Program-made: the position numbers and the translations under genes
Notes under the pieces: model-generated
Told to the model about the DNA's origin: nothing
Database searches by the model: none
What the model saw: only the letters and a program-made list of their open reading frames with translations
In this document: piece after piece, positions 32,335 to 44,953 of the stretch
How the letters are laid out: every line of letters begins with the position of its first letter
Position numbering within the stretch: position 1 is the first letter of the stretch
NCBI GenBank assembly: GCA_003116995.1
Contig: BDSL01000165.1
Span: 62,001 to 126,000 of the forward strand
Direction: 5' to 3'
Origin: Yamagishiella unicocca
Lineage: Eukaryota > Chlorophyta > Chlorophyceae > Chlamydomonadales > Volvocaceae
DNA: 64,000 bases

Positions 32335-33802
32335 GCTGGGCTTGAAGCATCGCATGCTCTCACTGTGTTTCGTGTTGTGCGCAATGACAGCCACTTCGAA
32401 CCTTACATGGCGAACCGTGTAGGAAGTAGAGAGCTAACCGGTGAACCGACCCAGGAGTGATGTGGGGATGAGTTTGGGTAGGCACGTAGTCTTGCTTGAG
32501 ACGAAATGGATATAAACTGTGTCGTTACACCCTGGTCGGCGCACCCGTATCGTCCTTGCGGTGGCGTTCGGGGAGATGATCCGATGCTGCGCAGTCACCA
32601 TTGCTCCATGTTTTCTTTACCAAGGATACTGGCTTTCTTACTCCCCAGCGTCGTTCTGTGTGCCAGTGTTTCGAACCCAGGTCCATGTGTCGATCGGATT
32701 GGTGAGCGGGAGGACGGGCGTGTCATTTCCTATTTACAGATGTCTGTCTCTTGGGTCTGGCCAAGCTCAAATTCGGTGATCACTCCTTGGGGATTCCCAA
32801 GCCATGGATCGCAACAGCCCTGGCGTTCTGGGCACGGCGTTGTTGATTTGCTCTGACTGGGAGCTGAGTGCTACGCTTGACGAGCCGGGCACTTGGTTGA
32901 GATTGACGCGGTGTAAAACTGTTCTCTGGTACGAGCTGAATGCAAATTTCTGCTTTATCGGGGATGCCCCAGGCAGCATCTAGATGTTGAGCCAGCCCCT
33001 GTTGGCGCCCTGTAACCCTTATTGACAGACCTGGACAGGGTACACTGGTAGTGTATAGACCTCCTCCTCTGGCACCCTGATTGATGTCAATTTCCCCGGT
33101 CTCCGTCCACTCCGTCCAATCTGACTTTCAATTCCTGTCAGGCATGAAGGGTGTTAGCAGCGGCACACGACACGCTGAACTGTGGCGATGAGGCAGGAGT
33201 GCAGCACACGTATGAGATGGAAAGCCAGCTTAGTTTCAATGCATCAAAATGGCTCCACGCTAGTGCCCTTGATCCTGATTACGGGGCTTCGTTCGTCTTC
33301 GTTAATGGAATTATGGGCACCTGCGTCGCGTCGAGCGTGCACCGAGCTAAAACCACGCCAGCGGTGGCAATTTGCATTGGTTCTATAATTTGTATGCGAC
33401 AAGCAGCAAGGGGAAATGCTGGGGAATTGAACCGCAGGGAAGATGCCCAAACCGGGATTCGTGTATCGCGCTCGTAAAATCCGCGTGAGCGGTTATCGCA
33501 GTACATGCACAGCGCATGACGGCCATGTGTCGAGTTGCACAGTTGATTTTAGTCGAAGCCTTAGCTTCGGGCACCCTGGCCACCGTATTGCTTGCTAGCC
33601 GGTGTATGGCTAGCCGACGGCGGAAGGCATCTTTGGTCGTACAGGCGTGGGGCATATTTGTATAGCTCCTTTGATGAAGTATCAATGTGTGCAGAATAAT
33701 CACCACTGGCGGGATAGCCTGCATGTATCCAAAGACGTCTTGCGACCTCAAGCGATTGGCCCAGACACTATTTCTCTCGTGGGCTAGTGCCCGACCGTAA
33801 GA
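32335..33802. other. Intergenic region between VTC1 and VTC4
   Basis: This holds the presumed 3' UTR of VTC1 (TGTAA at 32912-32916) and the upstream region of VTC4. No splice-consistent coding frame or RNA gene is visible. Confidence 0.4.
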
Positions 33803-36800
33803 ATGAAGTATGGAAAGTACATTGAGAGCAAGGTTAAGCCAGAATGGAACGACTTCTACATCGACTACAAGGGTCTGAAGGACCTGATTAAAAAGTGTCA
33901 GAAGGAGGCGGAGACGGCTGGCGAGGCCAGCTTCTCGCCCCGCACAACCTCACTGACGGTGCAACGCTACAGTAACACCAAGGACTCAAGTCAAGAGCTG
34001 TTCTTCAGGCGCTTGGAGCGGGATGTAAGCTACCGTTGATGCCGACACCGCCCACCGCATGCTGCCAGCCTATGGGTCGGAGCCTTAATTGACGGGATGT
34101 GTGTCGCATGGTACTGTCTCCTGCGTCTAGCTGGTCCACCCGGGGCGCGCTTAGTAACGAGAATGGTACCCATCCCACCCAGGTTGAGAAAGTCAACAAG
34201 TTCACAAACAAGCTTGTGGAGGAGATGCGGGCCAGCTTGAAGAACCTAAACTCCAAGGCAGAGAAGGAAACTGTTCCCGACAAGAAGGGCGAGCTCTTAC
34301 AGGCACGCGGGTTTTGACAGGCGTGGGTGGCCCCCCCTCAAACTACAGTGAGGACTCTTTACGGGGAAGACATTTCTAGTTCAGGCTGTGAGGATTTGGG
34401 CCCGTGGTCCTTGGGTGTACCCATTCCCTGCGTAGTTCGGTAACTTGATTCGGCATGCCCATCATGCCGGACAGCATGGCTCCGTGGATTCTTGCTAATC
34501 CATTCCAAGCTCGCCTAGTGGCCAACTGAATGCAGCCGACCAATGTTTCTGCTACATCTCGCGGCGGGAGCGTCCTCTCTCGTCATGAAACGCCAGTGTC
34601 CTATCAGTGGCCTATCTCTGAGAAATCATGCCGTGGCAGGCATACCTCCTCGGCTGCTGGCGCTATTGCTATTCAAAACGCCATCTGACCATCCCGGCCA
34701 CTTGCCGCTTTCTGACCCGCTTAGGAAGCTCAGCGCATCGGCGATGACTTCCTGGCCCTGGAGAAGTTCGTCAACATCAATTACCTGGTACGTCCAGGGG
34801 CGGGTTGACAGGACACCCGCGGGTCAAGAACCGGGTTGAGAACAGGGTGGGATGCGTGCTTGCGATCATGGCACGCCTGCTTGGTGAGCGCCAACGTGTT
34901 GAAAGCACCGGCGTTGGCCCGCGCGGCCAGCCCGCAGACCTTGCGCGGCTCCACACTGGCAGTCGGATTGACCCGGGGTCTTCCCCCACTCCCCCAGGGC
35001 TTCCACAAGATCCTAAAGAAGCACGACAAGTGCCTGCCGCACGCGCCGTGCCGCCAGTTCTACGTGGCCCACTTGCATCAGCAGCCGTGGGTCCAGGGCA
35101 ACTACTCGGATCTGCTGGTGTCGCTGTCCAATATCTATTCAAAGCTCCGCGGGGACTCGTCCGGCGAGAAGAACGAGGACGCGGCGCAGGTGCGGTGGGC
35201 CTTGTGATGCGGGTTTCAGAGCGGGCTTGGTCCGCTTGCTATAAAGCGCAACGTACGGGGCAGGGCGGTACGGATACCACGTGCAGGCGGTGGGGCGACA
35301 ACGGACCGAAGCCAGCCGTGCTGGTATATGGCGGCTCGACTGCGGACGACTTATTGGCGCCTTGCCCGCTCCAAAATGGCCTACTAGAGCGCACCGGTGT
35401 TTAAGACAGCAACCACCGGTCGTTGCCAGTTCTGGAAGCCGTTGGGGGCCGTCAGCGGCTATATGGAGTACTGGATGGGTTCGGGAGAGACGAAGGCGTG
35501 CGACGTTGGGAGGGACGAGGCGGGCGCCGAAAAAAATGCGCCGTCGGATATGGCTATTTGGCGCATGGGCATTGCACGGATTGGCACGCCGACGAGCAAG
35601 TGCTTGTGAGGGGATGGTCATGCCGCTTGTCCGCACAGCATGACTAGGCTTGCATAGCGAAGGTTAGGGGACCTCCTTGAGTGAAGGAGGCATCCTTCCT
35701 GCCGGGCATCCTTTCTGCGTGCAGCCCGGCACTAAACCTGTCGCCTGGAACTTTGTAGTCCCAACCCGCCAACAAGCCCAATGCTAATTGCGCCGCGGTC
35801 TCCTATAGCTTCCTCACGGCCTCCCTTCATGGCCCCCCCCACGGCCTCGCGACACAGTTCGGGGTGCTCATGGTTGTTCGTCTAGGCGTAGCAGCCGGGG
35901 CCGGAGCCTGACCTCGGGCTTTGGATACTCAACCACGTTCTCCAGCAGCATCCAAGGAGTGTCCCGAACGTTTTCTAGCCGGGTTAACTCCTCTGTGAAG
36001 TGCCTACCTCCGGGTCTCATCTCGACCCCCACGGCCTCCGCTCGCGATGCAGGGCTTCGTTCGCAGCACCACCAAGTACTGGGTGCGCAACGAGGACGTG
36101 TCAACCGTCAAGCACCACGTTCTGCAGCACCTGCCCGTCTTCCAGTTCGACAATAAGAACGTCACGGGCGATGCGCAGGTGCGATCTGGAACTAGTCGTA
36201 GGGTTTCCCCACGTGCCGTAATGACACCACAAACGATACACGCTGAAGCAACACGCTGAAGCCGCCCTTGCCTCTGGCTTGATCGTGCGGGGCGCAACCC
36301 CACCCGCAACCACCCTCGGATTGTAAAATTCGTTTACTAATACCCTCCTGTTCGCCTGGCCGTCCCTCCCTCCACCGCCGTCCATGCGCCACAGCTGATC
36401 AACTCCGTCTACATGGACAACTCGAACCTCGAGCTGTACCACGGCCGCCTCGACAAGAAGCCCGGCGCCATCGCCCTGCGCATCAGGTAGGCGCTCCTGG
36501 TCTTCACATGCGGCCATGTCGTAGGCGCGTAATCCCGGTCCACCTTGCCGTATTATAGCCCTGGGTTGCCGCACCGTACACCGCGTACAGTATCAGCTTT
36601 TGGCCCTGTCGTAGCCCTCGCTTTAGGCTCGGGAGCTTTTTCTGCAGGGCTGGTCTACCGGCGGCGAAAGGGCTCCAATGCGCCCCGCCTGTCATGTCTA
36701 GTCATTTGTAGCCTTCGTGCCCGTCCTGATTTGCACCGTCACGGCCTTTCCATGCGTCTCCCCCCGTCATACAGGTGGTACGGCAGCAACCCTCCCACGA

Positions 36801-39800
36801 TGGTGTTTTACGAGCGCAAGACGCACAAGGAGAGCTGGAAGGGCGAGGAGTCGGTCAAGGAGCGCTTCACGCTGCCGAGCGACAAGGTGCGGCGGGAGTC
36901 ATGTCGGGGCGCGGGGATACGGCACTGGCCGCGAAGGCGATCGGGGATCTCTAACGAATGGAGGTGCAGGTGCCGGGGGCCCCACAGCGTGTGCACGGTG
37001 CGTATGAAGCCAGGCGCGTCACTTAGAAACGCATCGCAACCGCATTAATCAGGACGCTGCGGTGTGACGTCAAGCTGCCTAACGTTACCGCACGTCGTCC
37101 CTCCTTTTTTCTTTTACCACTAGTTCCGAGAGCGTCACAGCACGCTTGCTGACTTGCTGTCGCGTGCAACCGGCGAAAGGCGGATGAAAAGCGTGCGACA
37201 ATCAGTATGATGCGTCCTCTTGGGTGTGTGTTTGTTGCCGGTGCCCGCAGGTGGTGGCCTTCATGGACGGGGAGTACACCCTGGAGCAGGCGCTGATGGA
37301 CCAGGAGGCGGTGGCTGCGAAAAAGAGCAAGACGCTGAGCGAGGAGGAGAAGGAGTCCTACAAGACGCTGTTCACAGAGGTGTACAAGGCGGTGGACTCC
37401 AAGCAGCTTAAGCCGCTCGTCCGAACGCAGTACATGCGTACGGCATTCCAGGTGGGGCGGATGCGCGGGCTGCGTGGGGGGGGGGGCGCCTCCATGTGTG
37501 GGGATTTGGGTTGGTGCGAGGGTTGCACGGTGCGCCGCTGTTGCGGTGTCCGCGTGCTTAGTGCACCTGGCGGTGGGACCGTGGGAGGGGTGGGGAGGTG
37601 CCTCGGTACGACACTCCGGAGGTCGCTTCTGGGTATCGTATCGTATGGCTGGGCGTCGCTTTCTGTTTCTCCTGCGCTGCCCAACGAGGTTGATCTCCTC
37701 GCCACTCCCGCCGCGCAGATCCCCTTCGACGCGACGGTGCGCATCTCTCTGGACACGAACCTGTGCATGATCAAGGAGAACCCCGAAGACGGCCCCTCGT
37801 GCGCCGCCACGGGCCGCTGGTACCGCGACCCCGCGCTGCCCGTCATGCGCACGGAGATCACCCGCTTCCCGCACGCCGTGCTGGAGGTGAAGCTGTCGCT
37901 CCAGGAGGGCCAAACCTCGCCCGCTTGGGTCCAGGTGAGGGTTCCGGAGCAGGATTGCTCCACAGCTGGCACCGGCAGCGGGGGGGAGGACTCAGGCATC
38001 CCCTTTCAGTTCGTGCTTTCAGCACACGGAACAGCGCTGTCGAGGAAGCTGGCTTCGCAGGGCACCTGGAGGCCATTAAGAAACCATTCCTTAATAGCCA
38101 CCAGACGCCCTGCGGCATTTGGTACGGCACGGTACCACACTGTAATGGGGCCGCGGGTTTTAGGGAAAGAGCAAGCCCGCGACAGGGTTGCAGCGCTGTA
38201 CGGAGGAGGGGCCACTGGGCCACTCGCACGCCCTGGTGTACGGCACATACCGGTCCTCGAAGTCAAACATGTCCAGGTGGCCGCCTATCATTCGCACATC
38301 TTCAGTCCCTGCCAGCACGCGTCTCGATCAATGGCGCTCCTGTCCCCCCCCCCCTTGCCGTCGCTCTACCTGGCTCCGCCCCCACCCCTCACCGCCGACC
38401 ATGCGCCCACTATCTTGTCGTTTTTCGTGTCACCGGTTTTCACACCACCCCTCACTCCTGCCCGCTCCCGCTCCCGCTCCCGGCCCTACGCGCACCCTTC
38501 CCCAGGAGCTGCTGGACTCGGGCTACCTGACGGAGGTGCACAAGTTCTCCAAGTTCATCCACGGTTCCGCCACGCTCTTCCCCGGTGACGTGCGGGCCGT
38601 GCCGTACTGGGTGGACGACGAGTCGGTGCGCGCGTCCATGCTGGCGTCAGCGCCGTCGCCGCTGGAGGGCCCTACGCCTGCGCCCGAGGACATCCCCAGC
38701 ACCAGCGCCAGTGCGGGCGCCACCGTCCCCGCCACCACACGGAATAAGCCCCGCACCCGGCGCGCCAAGAACACGCCGGAGCTGGAGGAGCTGACGCATC
38801 CTCTGCTGGGCGAGCAGCCCACGCTGAAGCTAATGCCGGATCCGACCCAAGTGCAGGGTAAGCTGACTCGCTGATGGGCTGCGGGGTTCCGTGTCGTGCC
38901 CGTGCCCGGGCACAGGATATGGACGACTCCGACTCCTGGGCGTGCTACTTGTTTATTGAGGCCCCGAAGCCGTTGGACGCGCGGTGACGCCGAGATGTCA
39001 ATTCGCGAGACGTTTCTGCCCTTGGTAGCTTCACCGCTGGCGACTAATTTGCATCCCCTTACTGGTATTGCCAGCCGCATTTGAAGCGCGGCTTCTGGTG
39101 CGCGGATGTTTCGTTTCTCTGGCTCCACAGACACACAGCGTGTCGTCTATCCCGTGGCTTGCGCGCTTGCTGGACAGCCCAGCGCGCACATTGGCTTGCT
39201 ACAAATGTACAGTCCCATTGACATGAGCTTCTGGTGCCGTGTGTTGCCCCACCCCACCACACACCCGCAAACTAGGTGTCCGCCGCCCATGCGCCAACTG
39301 TCCTGTCCTTTTCGCGCCAACAGTTGTTATACCACCCCACACCCCACACCCGCACACGCAGGCTTCCGCGCTCAGGCCCTCGGCGGGGGCTCCACTGGCC
39401 GCGGCGGAGGGCGCGGAGAGCCGGGCTTCTTCTCTCGCCTGCTGGGCCTGGTGCCGCCACCCCCTACGGGCGGGTCCCTGCGCACCGCGCCCATGCGCAT
39501 CGAACCCAAGACCTTTTTCGCCAACGAGCGCACCTTCCTGGCGTGGCTGCACATGGCGGTGACCCTTGGGTCGGTCAGCGCGGCGCTCTTGGGCTTTGCG
39601 GCCGGCTCCGAGACCGACGACACGCCGGAGAGCAGCGGCGCGACGGTCAGCCGCCACATGGTGGAGCTCATCGCGCTGATCCTGCTGCCCCTCGGCATCG
39701 CCATGTGTTGCTACGCGCTGTACATCTTTGTCTGGCGCGCAACCAACATTGCCAAGAAGCGCGCCGTCCATTTCGATGACCGGGTAGGCCCGCTGTGTTT

Positions 39801-39927
39801 GTGCGGTGCCGTGGTGGTGGCGTTGGTTGCCATATCCCTGCTCAGTTTGGTCGATTTCTTCGAGCTGCTCGCTTCGACGGACCCGGCGGTGCCGCCTCCT
39901 CCCCCGCCTCCGCCCACGGGTTTCTAG
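33803..39927 (+). CDS. VTC4: VTC4-like polyphosphate polymerase (SPX - VTC catalytic - DUF202)
   Basis: Exons 33803-34024, 34183-34302, 34725-34787, 34998-35189, 36053-36178, 36395-36486, 36775-36886, 37251-37451, 37719-37934, 38506-38857 and 39362-39927 give 753 aa (yeast Vtc4 is 721). Residues 1-~170 form an SPX domain (MKYGKYIESKVKPEW, YIDYKGLKDLIKKC, GFHKILKKHDKC), the basic inositol-pyrophosphate sensor. Residues ~200-500 form the tunnel-fold polymerase: TTKYWVRNEDVSTVK, LRIRWYG, FYERKTHKESWKGEE, PLVRTQYMRTAF, AVLEVKLSL and EVHKFSKFIHG supply the expected Lys/Arg and Glu residues. A disordered acidic/Pro segment follows, then DUF202 (KTFFANERTFLAWL, three membrane helices, ~615-740) and a Pro-rich end. 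It should make polyphosphate from ATP at the vacuole or acidocalcisome membrane. Intron 2 appears to use a GC donor (GCACGC at 34303). Confidence 0.92.
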
Positions 39928-42001
39928 ACCATTACCAATCTCTTGGGGCTCGTGGTTCGCTGGCTCCTGCTTTACCGTATTGGGTGTTGCAGTTGCAAAG
40001 CTATCCGGACAGCGGCATGGTTGGCGGCAGATGAACTGCGTGAGGCATGGGTCAGGTGCGTCTGAACCTAACCAGTACGGTGGATCCCGGCCGTACCTGG
40101 CCGTACATGCAAGCTTGGCAATTGCCGTTTTGGACAACTGTTGCCTGGCTGAACCAGGCGCGAGGAGAATGTGTGTGTCACGTGGTCGCGCCTGAGCAGG
40201 CGAAACGAATTTCTTTACGTCTCAACTTTATGATAAATCCTTGGGAGGCAGGAACGTGTTCGTTGCGGCCGACGAGGACGTTTTACCTACTGCGAAGGAA
40301 GGTGGAGTCGGGATGGCCGTGGTACGGTTGGGCCATGCCGCATGTGCGGGCTTATGGCTGGTGGAGATACTGCGGATTAATGGGTACGGTGGGGACCGGA
40401 GCCGACCCCCCGTGACTTCATGACGTGCTGCTTGCTGCTCCATCACAGCCGAGGCGGCGCCCCGGACGCATTCGTGCTCTGTTTAGAGTACGGAGGTGCC
40501 ATTGACTGCAACAGCAGCATCAGACGTTGAGGAACTTCGGAACCCTGTCGTTGAGGATACCGGTCATCGGCTGTGGAGCTGGAGTCTTTGTGGATGCGCC
40601 ATGCGCAGGGAATGGAGGAGTAAACGTTTTTGGTCGCGCACCGGGGCTGCTCCTGTCGTGCTTACTAATTCGCCTGGTCGCGTGTTCGTGCCGAGTTGTG
40701 TAGCGATCGCCTTAAGCGGGGAGTATGCGGTTGCGGCCCGGCTAAGGGGGGGTGGCGAGTCCTGAGGGATACGGAGTTGGCCGGGGCTATCCCAAAAGCC
40801 ATCGTGCCACGCGATACAACTCGCCGCAGGCTTAGCACGCGGCCTGCGCGTCTGACAAGCAAGCGGCCACCAGTTTGGATGGAAAAGTGTATTCTCCTAT
40901 TTATGCACTTGTAGTAACTCGTCGTCCCTACACGCTTGCAGCGACGGACGCAAGCACCCCTAGGACTGTTGGTCCGTGGCCAGTACCAGCAGCATCAAGT
41001 ACGGGGCGCTGGTCTAAAGCTGTGGACAGATGAGGGGATAGCCGAAGCGCTGAGGAAGTCGGGTGCTTCGAGCATTGCTACCTTACCTGTACTTCCCATG
41101 CCTTTTGCCGATGCATTCCTTCATCACGCTAGGACCGTGACCTGGCAAAGCCTGGCACCATGTAAGAGACCATGTTCAGTGCCACATGGGCTATATACCG
41201 CGGACAAGGCCGTTAGGGCCTTGTATACAGTAACCACGCGCATAATATATTAAATACGCGTTGTCTGTTCGGACTGCCGTTTCGTACGGTTCAGCTTCAA
41301 CGTGACGACATAGAGGAACACGTGCAGCAAGAAAAAGGTGAATGCAACATGTGGAAGGGAGGATGTGCCGGTGTGAGCCAGGAGGGACTTCTGTACCACT
41401 GCAACCGTTGCATGATTCTACCCAACCTCCTGACAGTTTGACACGCAATTGACCAGCACAGACTGCAGCTGATTACGGTAATCCAGAAGGCCTTCCTTGC
41501 ATCGTTTCACCGCCAGTGCTACAAAACCAACCGTGCCAAACTATATTGAGTCTTTACTGGGGTTTTGAGTTGGCGTGACAAGTACCACTAGAGTTCAATG
41601 TATCATTAGCTGTACGATACGTAAGCATGGTACCGTTCAGCTGATGCTCTGCTGTAAGAGCCATAACATATCCTCAGTCCGCTTCTTTAGCCATAAGAGA
41701 GATGATACCTCCTCGGCTACGTGTGGCTGCATGATGGCCCGTGCCTGCCCATGCACCGCCAGTTGTGTATCAATCCATTTTACTATATTTCGCCTAGTGC
41801 TGGAAGTCGGACGACTGCCTAACTACCCTTACATACGTGTCTCTAGATGCCTGACTACCTAGGTAACATGGACTTGGGTGCGGTGAGGAGCCGTTCTGAT
41901 ATAGGACCTCTATAGCGGTCTTATCGCCGCCTGTATACGCATTTCTGCTGAACTACTCCGTCGACACCAGGGGTACGCATGAAACCAAAAGATCGCAAAA
42001 A
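39928..42001. other. Convergent intergenic region, no supported gene
   Basis: This lies between VTC4 (+) and ND4L (-). The first TGTAA on + after the VTC4 stop is at about 41159-41163. Open frames are short, overlapping and lack exon context. Confidence 0.4.
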
Positions 42002-42006
42002 TTACA
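42002..42006 (-). terminator. Candidate TGTAA poly(A) signal of the ND4L gene
   Basis: TTACA on + reads TGTAA on minus, about 580 bases past the ND4L stop, a normal 3' UTR length for these algae. Chance occurrence cannot be excluded. Confidence 0.35.
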
Positions 42007-42586
42007 GAAAAGCTACACATCCAGTCCACTCAACAACCTATGACGCCCATGAGCTGCTGAACGTGCACCTACCACCCCGTCTAGGCGATCCATGCCCGTT
42101 GTAATCCCTTCGGCAAGAAACTAGGGTAATGGGCAATGTTCTGATGTGCTTCACCAGCACATGTTCGCCATTCCTCCCAACCGCCACGATCCTCAATGCG
42201 ATGGCGCTGCAGCATCACGCAACGAACCCGCATGAAGGTAAACCCGTCGCCCATTACGCAAAGTACCCGCATGAAGCCAAACCCATCGGCGTAAGTCGAA
42301 AATCCCCCCCATGAACGTTGTTGATAAGCCAATCCAAGCTGGCGCGTGAGACAGACAGCATATTCACTCCGTTGGGCCCCGCCGCAGTGCAGCCCATATA
42401 CGCTAATGTAATAGGAACCGCACCTACAGCAGATGTGCACCCTCCGTGGGTTTTGCAGAGCGCCGTACGTAGCGCTCCCGGGGCATCAACGCACACTACA
42501 CCGCGCAACGCGTTCGCACGTGGCCCATGCCATGCCAAACCATGCAGGCTGGCCTCACTAAGCCGCCACACGTGGCGCTGTGTCGC

Positions 42587-43381
42587 TCACTTCAGCATGT
42601 TTAGAGCCTCCACGTCCGTTGCGGAGCGCATATGGAAGTAAGCCACGCACAGCGCCAAGCCGATGGCTGTCTCGCAGGCGGCAATTGTGGTGATGGTGAT
42701 TGACATGATAGCTCCCGTAATGTCGTTCAGGTACGCCGCCGTGAACAAGAAGTTCATGTTGCAAGCAAGCATGACCGTCTCGGCGCTCAGCAGCAAGATA
42801 ATTAGATTCCGCCTGAAAGCCACCGCGCCCACGATGCCAGCCCAGAACATCATATTAGTTGTATACATGAAAGTGGTCCCGAAGATTTCTCCTTCCGTGT
42901 AGAATGTGCGGACCGAGGCTGTGGGGCCTGTGCCTGGCATCGGCACTGCCGACCGCCGCAGGCTGGCCAACGCGCCCACACGTCTCCGCGCCTGCATACC
43001 CAAAAGAGGCGAGGCTGCAAAGCTGGACGCGGAGCCTCCGATCGAAGCCGGCATCGGCCGGTTGATGATGTTCGCAAGCTGCACTAGCGAAGGGCTTGGG
43101 GCTGCCTCCCCAAAGCTGTTTGGCCGCTGCTCATCTTCCTTGCTGCTGCTGTTGCTGTAAAATGCGAAATCCTGCTGCAGACCTGAACGGTGTGCAATTC
43201 CAAACGGGTTTGCGGCAGCAAACGGAGCAGGGTTCGCCTGAAAGAGCTGCGCCAAAGGAGCTGGGTAGCAGTTAATCTTCCATATTCACTCACCTATGGG
43301 AACAGCGTTACACGGTTGAGGAAGCAGGCCAGAGCTCCCCGGAAAGGGCAGCAAGCGCCTCAGCAACTGCGTCCTCGCCAT
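42587..43381 (-). CDS. NUO11: Nucleus-encoded mitochondrial NADH dehydrogenase subunit 4L (complex I)
   Basis: The C-terminal ~100 residues match ND4L/NuoK: three membrane helices (MMFWAGIVGAVAF; NLIILLLSAETVMLACNMNF; ITTIAACETAIGLALCVAYF) with the conserved Glu residues in SAE and ACE, in the proton-pumping arm of complex I at the inner mitochondrial membrane. The N-terminus is a long Arg/Ser/Ala-rich extension starting MARTQLLRRLLPF at 43381, as expected for a mitochondrial presequence. In Chlamydomonas ND4L is known to have moved from mitochondrion to nucleus (NUO11), and this gene fits. Exon 1 is 43381-43294 (donor GTGAGT). Exon 2 begins at 43182 (111-base intron, 227 aa) or at 43260 (33-base intron, 253 aa); both keep frame. 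The longer intron is more usual. The end of the gene is unambiguous. Confidence 0.88.
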
Positions 43382-44953
43382 TTTGACGACGGAAAGGATT
43401 CGTAGTCCCAAGAATCAATGACAGTGCACGGCTAGTGTGCCATATCGCCAAGTGACCCCTAGCCGGGCTTAACCTGTACGGCAACATAGAAATTTGCAAC
43501 GATTGTCAAAGTCTTCTAGCGCTAGCATACTTGCGACTGCAAGCTTTTGGTGCTTATCGTTTGCTGCCATCTTCATGTAGTCGGAAGCTTGCCCTCGAAA
43601 CAATAGGTTTTCGAACTAAGGGAATCGGCACTACCGTTCCTCATTTCGGGTTCAACGGCAACCCTTCGTGAGCATGTTTGACAGGCTGCGGTGTAGATTG
43701 TCCATGCCGGCCCTGCCGACCTGAAAGGGTCCATGGGTCGTTGCCTCCTAATTCGAAGTAACCTTCATTTTTCAAAGCGAGAAATCAATTCAACAGCGAT
43801 GACTTTCAGCAGGCTAAATTGAATCCATGCAAGTAGTGTAGGCTTGCAGCGCAAATGCGCACGCGTGCTATGGTGTACGGCCGCTGCTGGCTGGGCATGG
43901 CTGGGCTGCTCGTGGCCGCTGCCTTTTGCCTACTTTAGCGTATAGGTTGGACATATGCTTGCTGATCCAGCTGCTGTGCTGCAATATTGAAAGCGCGCAT
44001 CCATTTGCTGCAACAATTGCCCATAGAGGCCCGCCATCGGTCCTACCCGGGGTTGCGGGGTTTGGCAGCCTGTAGTGGACATCGCGGCATATGTGGTGCA
44101 ACACGAGCATGTTGCAAACTGAGCCCATCCTTGACTCGGCGCGGGGGTGGTTTGGCCCTGTTTGGCGCAAAACTAATTAGCCAGGCGTCTATTTCAACAA
44201 ATGTGCCCAAATCAGCTCCGTAACCGGTGTAGACGCGCTGGTTTACAACAATGACCACAACGGGACGTGTAAGCAGGCACGTAAATTCAGCCGCCCAAAC
44301 GATGTGGGGCAAAAGCGTAGTGCCCTATCTCGGTGACACTCGGCTGGTTACGAGACACTAAGCTGTATCGCACCTTACCTGCAAGGTCGTCGCAAGAGGT
44401 CGCAAGCGTCGTCGCAAGCAATGGCAGCAAAAGAGACCGCAGGAAATGGGACTGGAGCTGGAACCACACACTGAACATACACGCTGATGTGCGCGTCCAG
44501 CAGTGTGCAGTCTAGTGCAGTCACACTCCGTCCTACTTCCCTACAACCGACGCGTCTGGCAAGCCCGTATGCTCCTGTCCAGGATGAGGTTACGCTGATA
44601 CCGTAACAGGGGCACTTACTCACTTGCTTCCTCAGTCACCACGCACTAATCACAAGGCACCCAGCGCACGATACGGCGGAGGCTTTTGCACACGCACCTA
44701 CGCCATGACCCGCCTGCGCCATCTCCCGGTTTTATTACAATGTGTCACGCAATCGCCTTATCATCTGTTATCAGCTGCTCATCGACATCACGGCGCACGG
44801 TCCGCTATAGGTAACAGAAGCATGGTGCATCCACGCTGGCACAGGCATCCTTCCGGCCTCGATCAGTCGAGACGCTAATCGCCCCACTTGACAGACGAGG
44901 ACCATCTCCACCCTGGCGGCGGCGGTCAACATCGATTCGCCCACCTCCTACAC
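43382..44953. other. Intergenic region, nothing recognised
   Basis: This is upstream of the minus-strand ND4L gene and contains its promoter. I found no splice-consistent frame, RNA gene or clear repeat. Confidence 0.35.
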
